This document shows positions 43,391 to 44,512 of a stretch of 44,512 bases of DNA, in pieces. This stretch comes from Cognatishimia sp. F0-27 (GTDB lineage Bacteria > Pseudomonadota > Alphaproteobacteria > Rhodobacterales > Rhodobacteraceae): assembly GCF_020667845.1 (NCBI RefSeq), contig NZ_JAFMPQ010000040.1:1-44512 (forward strand). The letters run 5' to 3'. Position 1 is the first letter of the stretch, and each line of letters begins with the position of its first letter. A program made the translations under genes and the position numbers. The notes beneath the pieces are model-generated. The model was not told the DNA's origin. It did no database searches and worked only from the letters and a program-made list of their open reading frames with translations.

Positions 43391-44395
43391 ATGCCCAACC
43401 TCGCAGCCGCTGCGGCAGCGCGTTTATCGGTGGCCCCGATGATGGACTGGACTGACCGCCATTGCCGGTTCTTTCATCGCGTGCTGTCCCGAAACGCGCT
43501 GCTCTATACCGAGATGGTGACCGCGCCCGCGCTTGTTCGTGGCGGTGCGCTGCATCTTCTGGAGCACAGCGCCGAAGAGCATCCGGTCGCGTTGCAGCTT
43601 GGCGGCTCCGACCCGACAGAGCTGGCACAGGCGGCGCGGCTTGGTGCGGCGGCTGGGTATTGCGAGATCAACCTCAATTGCGGCTGCCCCTCCGATCGTG
43701 TGCAATCCGGCACCTTCGGCGCCGTGCTGATGCGCGATCCTGCGCTGGTCGCGCGAGCGTTCCGGATGATGCAGGGGGCGGTTGAGGTTCCGGTGACGGT
43801 GAAATGCCGGATCGGCGTGGATGAGCAGATCCCGGCGGAGACCCTGCCGGAATTTCTTTCACAACTCGTGGGTGCGGGTTGCGAGCGGGTCATCATCCAC
43901 GCGCGCAAGGCCTGGCTCAAGGGGCTGAGCCCGAAGGAAAACCGCGATATCCCGCCGCTCGATTACGCGCTTGTGCACGAGATGAAGGCGCTGTTTCCCA
44001 ATCTCATCATCGACATCAACGGTGGGATCGAGACACTCGACCAGACACGCGGGTTTCTCGATGCCGGGCTGGACGGGGTGATGGTCGGGCGCGCCGCCTA
44101 TCATCGGCCCTGGGATATCCTGGGAACCGCCGACGCGGTGATCTGGGGCGACACGCCCCGCTGCGCAACACCCGAGGCGGCCGCCATCGCGATGATCCCC
44201 TATATCGAGGCGCATCTGGCCGGGGGCGGTCGCCTGCATCAGGTGACACGCCACATGCTCGGGCTCTTTGCCGGGCGACCGGGTGCGCGGCTCTGGCGGC
44301 GTGTCCTGTCCGAAGGCGCCAACCGACCCGACGCGGGCCCGGCGCTGCTTGAGGAGGCACTGGAAACGGTTCAGGCGGCATCCCGCGCGGCCTGA
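43391..44395 (+). CDS. dusA: tRNA-dihydrouridine(20/20a) synthase DusA
   Basis: 334 residues from the ATG at 43391, with AGGAG 8 nt upstream. The start of the barrel is RLSVAPMMDWTDRHCRFFHRVLS, the DusA form of the dus signature. The catalytic Cys is C99 in INLNCGCPSDRVQSGTFGA. Further FMN/tRNA residues lie in VKCRIGVDEQ, IIHARKAWLKGLSPKENR and IDINGGIETLDQ, and MVGRAAYHRPW ends the barrel. It reduces uridine 20/20a in the tRNA D-loop with NADPH and FMN. This is a core gene, outside the island. Its 3' end is duplicated just downstream. Confidence 0.95.
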   Translation: MPNLAAAAAARLSVAPMMDWTDRHCRFFHRVLSRNALLYTEMVTAPALVRGGALHLLEHSAEEHPVALQLGGSDPTELAQAARLGAAAGYCEINLNCGCPSDRVQSGTFGAVLMRDPALVARAFRMMQGAVEVPVTVKCRIGVDEQIPAETLPEFLSQLVGAGCERVIIHARKAWLKGLSPKENRDIPPLDYALVHEMKALFPNLIIDINGGIETLDQTRGFLDAGLDGVMVGRAAYHRPWDILGTADAVIWGDTPRCATPEAAAIAMIPYIEAHLAGGGRLHQVTRHMLGLFAGRPGARLWRRVLSEGANRPDAGPALLEEALETVQAASRAA

Positions 44396-44396
44396 C

Positions 44397-44512
44397 GGGA
44401 GACCGGGTGCGCGGCTCTGGCGGCGTGTCCTGTCCGAAGGCGCCAACCGACCGGACGCGGGCCCGGCGCTGCTCGAAGAGGCTCTGGAGATGGTTCAGGC
44501 GGCATCGCGCGC
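44397..44512 (+). pseudogene. Second, diverged copy of the dusA 3' end (partial, runs off the window)
   Basis: From 44397 the sequence repeats dusA positions 44273-44388 with an offset of 124 nt. Eight substitutions are seen in 116 nt, and seven are synonymous in the dusA frame (CGA/AGA, CCC/CCG, CTT/CTC, GAG/GAA, GCA/GCT, GAA/GAG, TCC/TCG); one changes Thr to Met (ACG/ATG). There is no start codon or upstream part, so it is a remnant. The pattern shows that it evolved as coding sequence before it became a fragment. Confidence 0.85.

Overview
The window looks like chromosomal DNA of a Rhodobacterales-type alphaproteobacterium (Roseobacter/Paracoccaceae group). The reasons are high GC, dense operons with many ATGA stop/start overlaps, a fused TctA-TctB tripartite tricarboxylate transporter (TTT), a DUF2390 gene next to a GntR regulator, and many molybdenum-hydroxylase and UbiD-type catabolic genes. 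No rRNA, tRNA, CRISPR array or insertion sequence was found.

Layout. (1) 1-95: an 11-bp tandem repeat. (2) 286-5912, plus strand: a run of exported or membrane proteins with a phosphate-ester theme. It holds a DUF1624 acyltransferase-like membrane protein, a PTP-like protein whose signature Arg is replaced, a predicted FAM20/HipA-like secreted kinase, a metallophosphoesterase, a DUF4956 membrane protein and an esterase-like-phytase (SdiA-regulated) beta-propeller protein. (3) 6227-9879: small envelope genes, including three homologues of an undescribed two-cysteine secreted domain on both strands, a GlsB-like protein and tiny membrane proteins. (4) 10088-12433: an S41 peptidase carrying a PDZ and a META domain. 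(5) 12863-18775: a sulfatase module made of a type I sulfatase with CSPTR, a SulP transporter, a 56-residue membrane protein translationally coupled to SulP, a DUF1269 protein, and the formylglycine-generating enzyme that would mature the sulfatase.

(6) 19489-43002 is the main accessory feature, a catabolic island of about 23.5 kb. It encodes a 4-oxalomesaconate hydratase (GalB), an RraA-type CHA aldolase (LigK/GalC), an amidohydrolase, a UbiX/UbiD pair (prenylated-FMN decarboxylase), two molybdenum hydroxylase large subunits with one 2Fe-2S and one FAD subunit, three substrate-binding-protein-fold proteins without signal peptides, a GntR/FCD regulator, an AbrB-family permease, a TTT uptake system (TctC plus fused TctAB), a ThDP-dependent enzyme, an alpha/beta hydrolase and a GMC oxidoreductase. 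The simplest reading is import of an aromatic or heteroaromatic carboxylate by the TTT system, hydroxylation with water by the Mo enzyme(s), non-oxidative decarboxylation by UbiD/UbiX, hydrolytic opening, then hydration and aldol cleavage to pyruvate and oxaloacetate. No oxygenase gene is present. The substrate cannot be named from sequence alone. Two divergent promoters in the island share a GT-N3-AC operator-like palindrome lying in the -35/-10 spacer, which fits control by the local GntR protein.

(7) 43391-44395: dusA (tRNA-dihydrouridine synthase), followed by a second, synonymously diverged copy of its 3' end that runs to the window edge. A comparable 35-bp tandem repeat of a gene's 3' end follows the alpha/beta hydrolase at 41093-41197 and makes a chain of ATGA-linked mini-ORFs.
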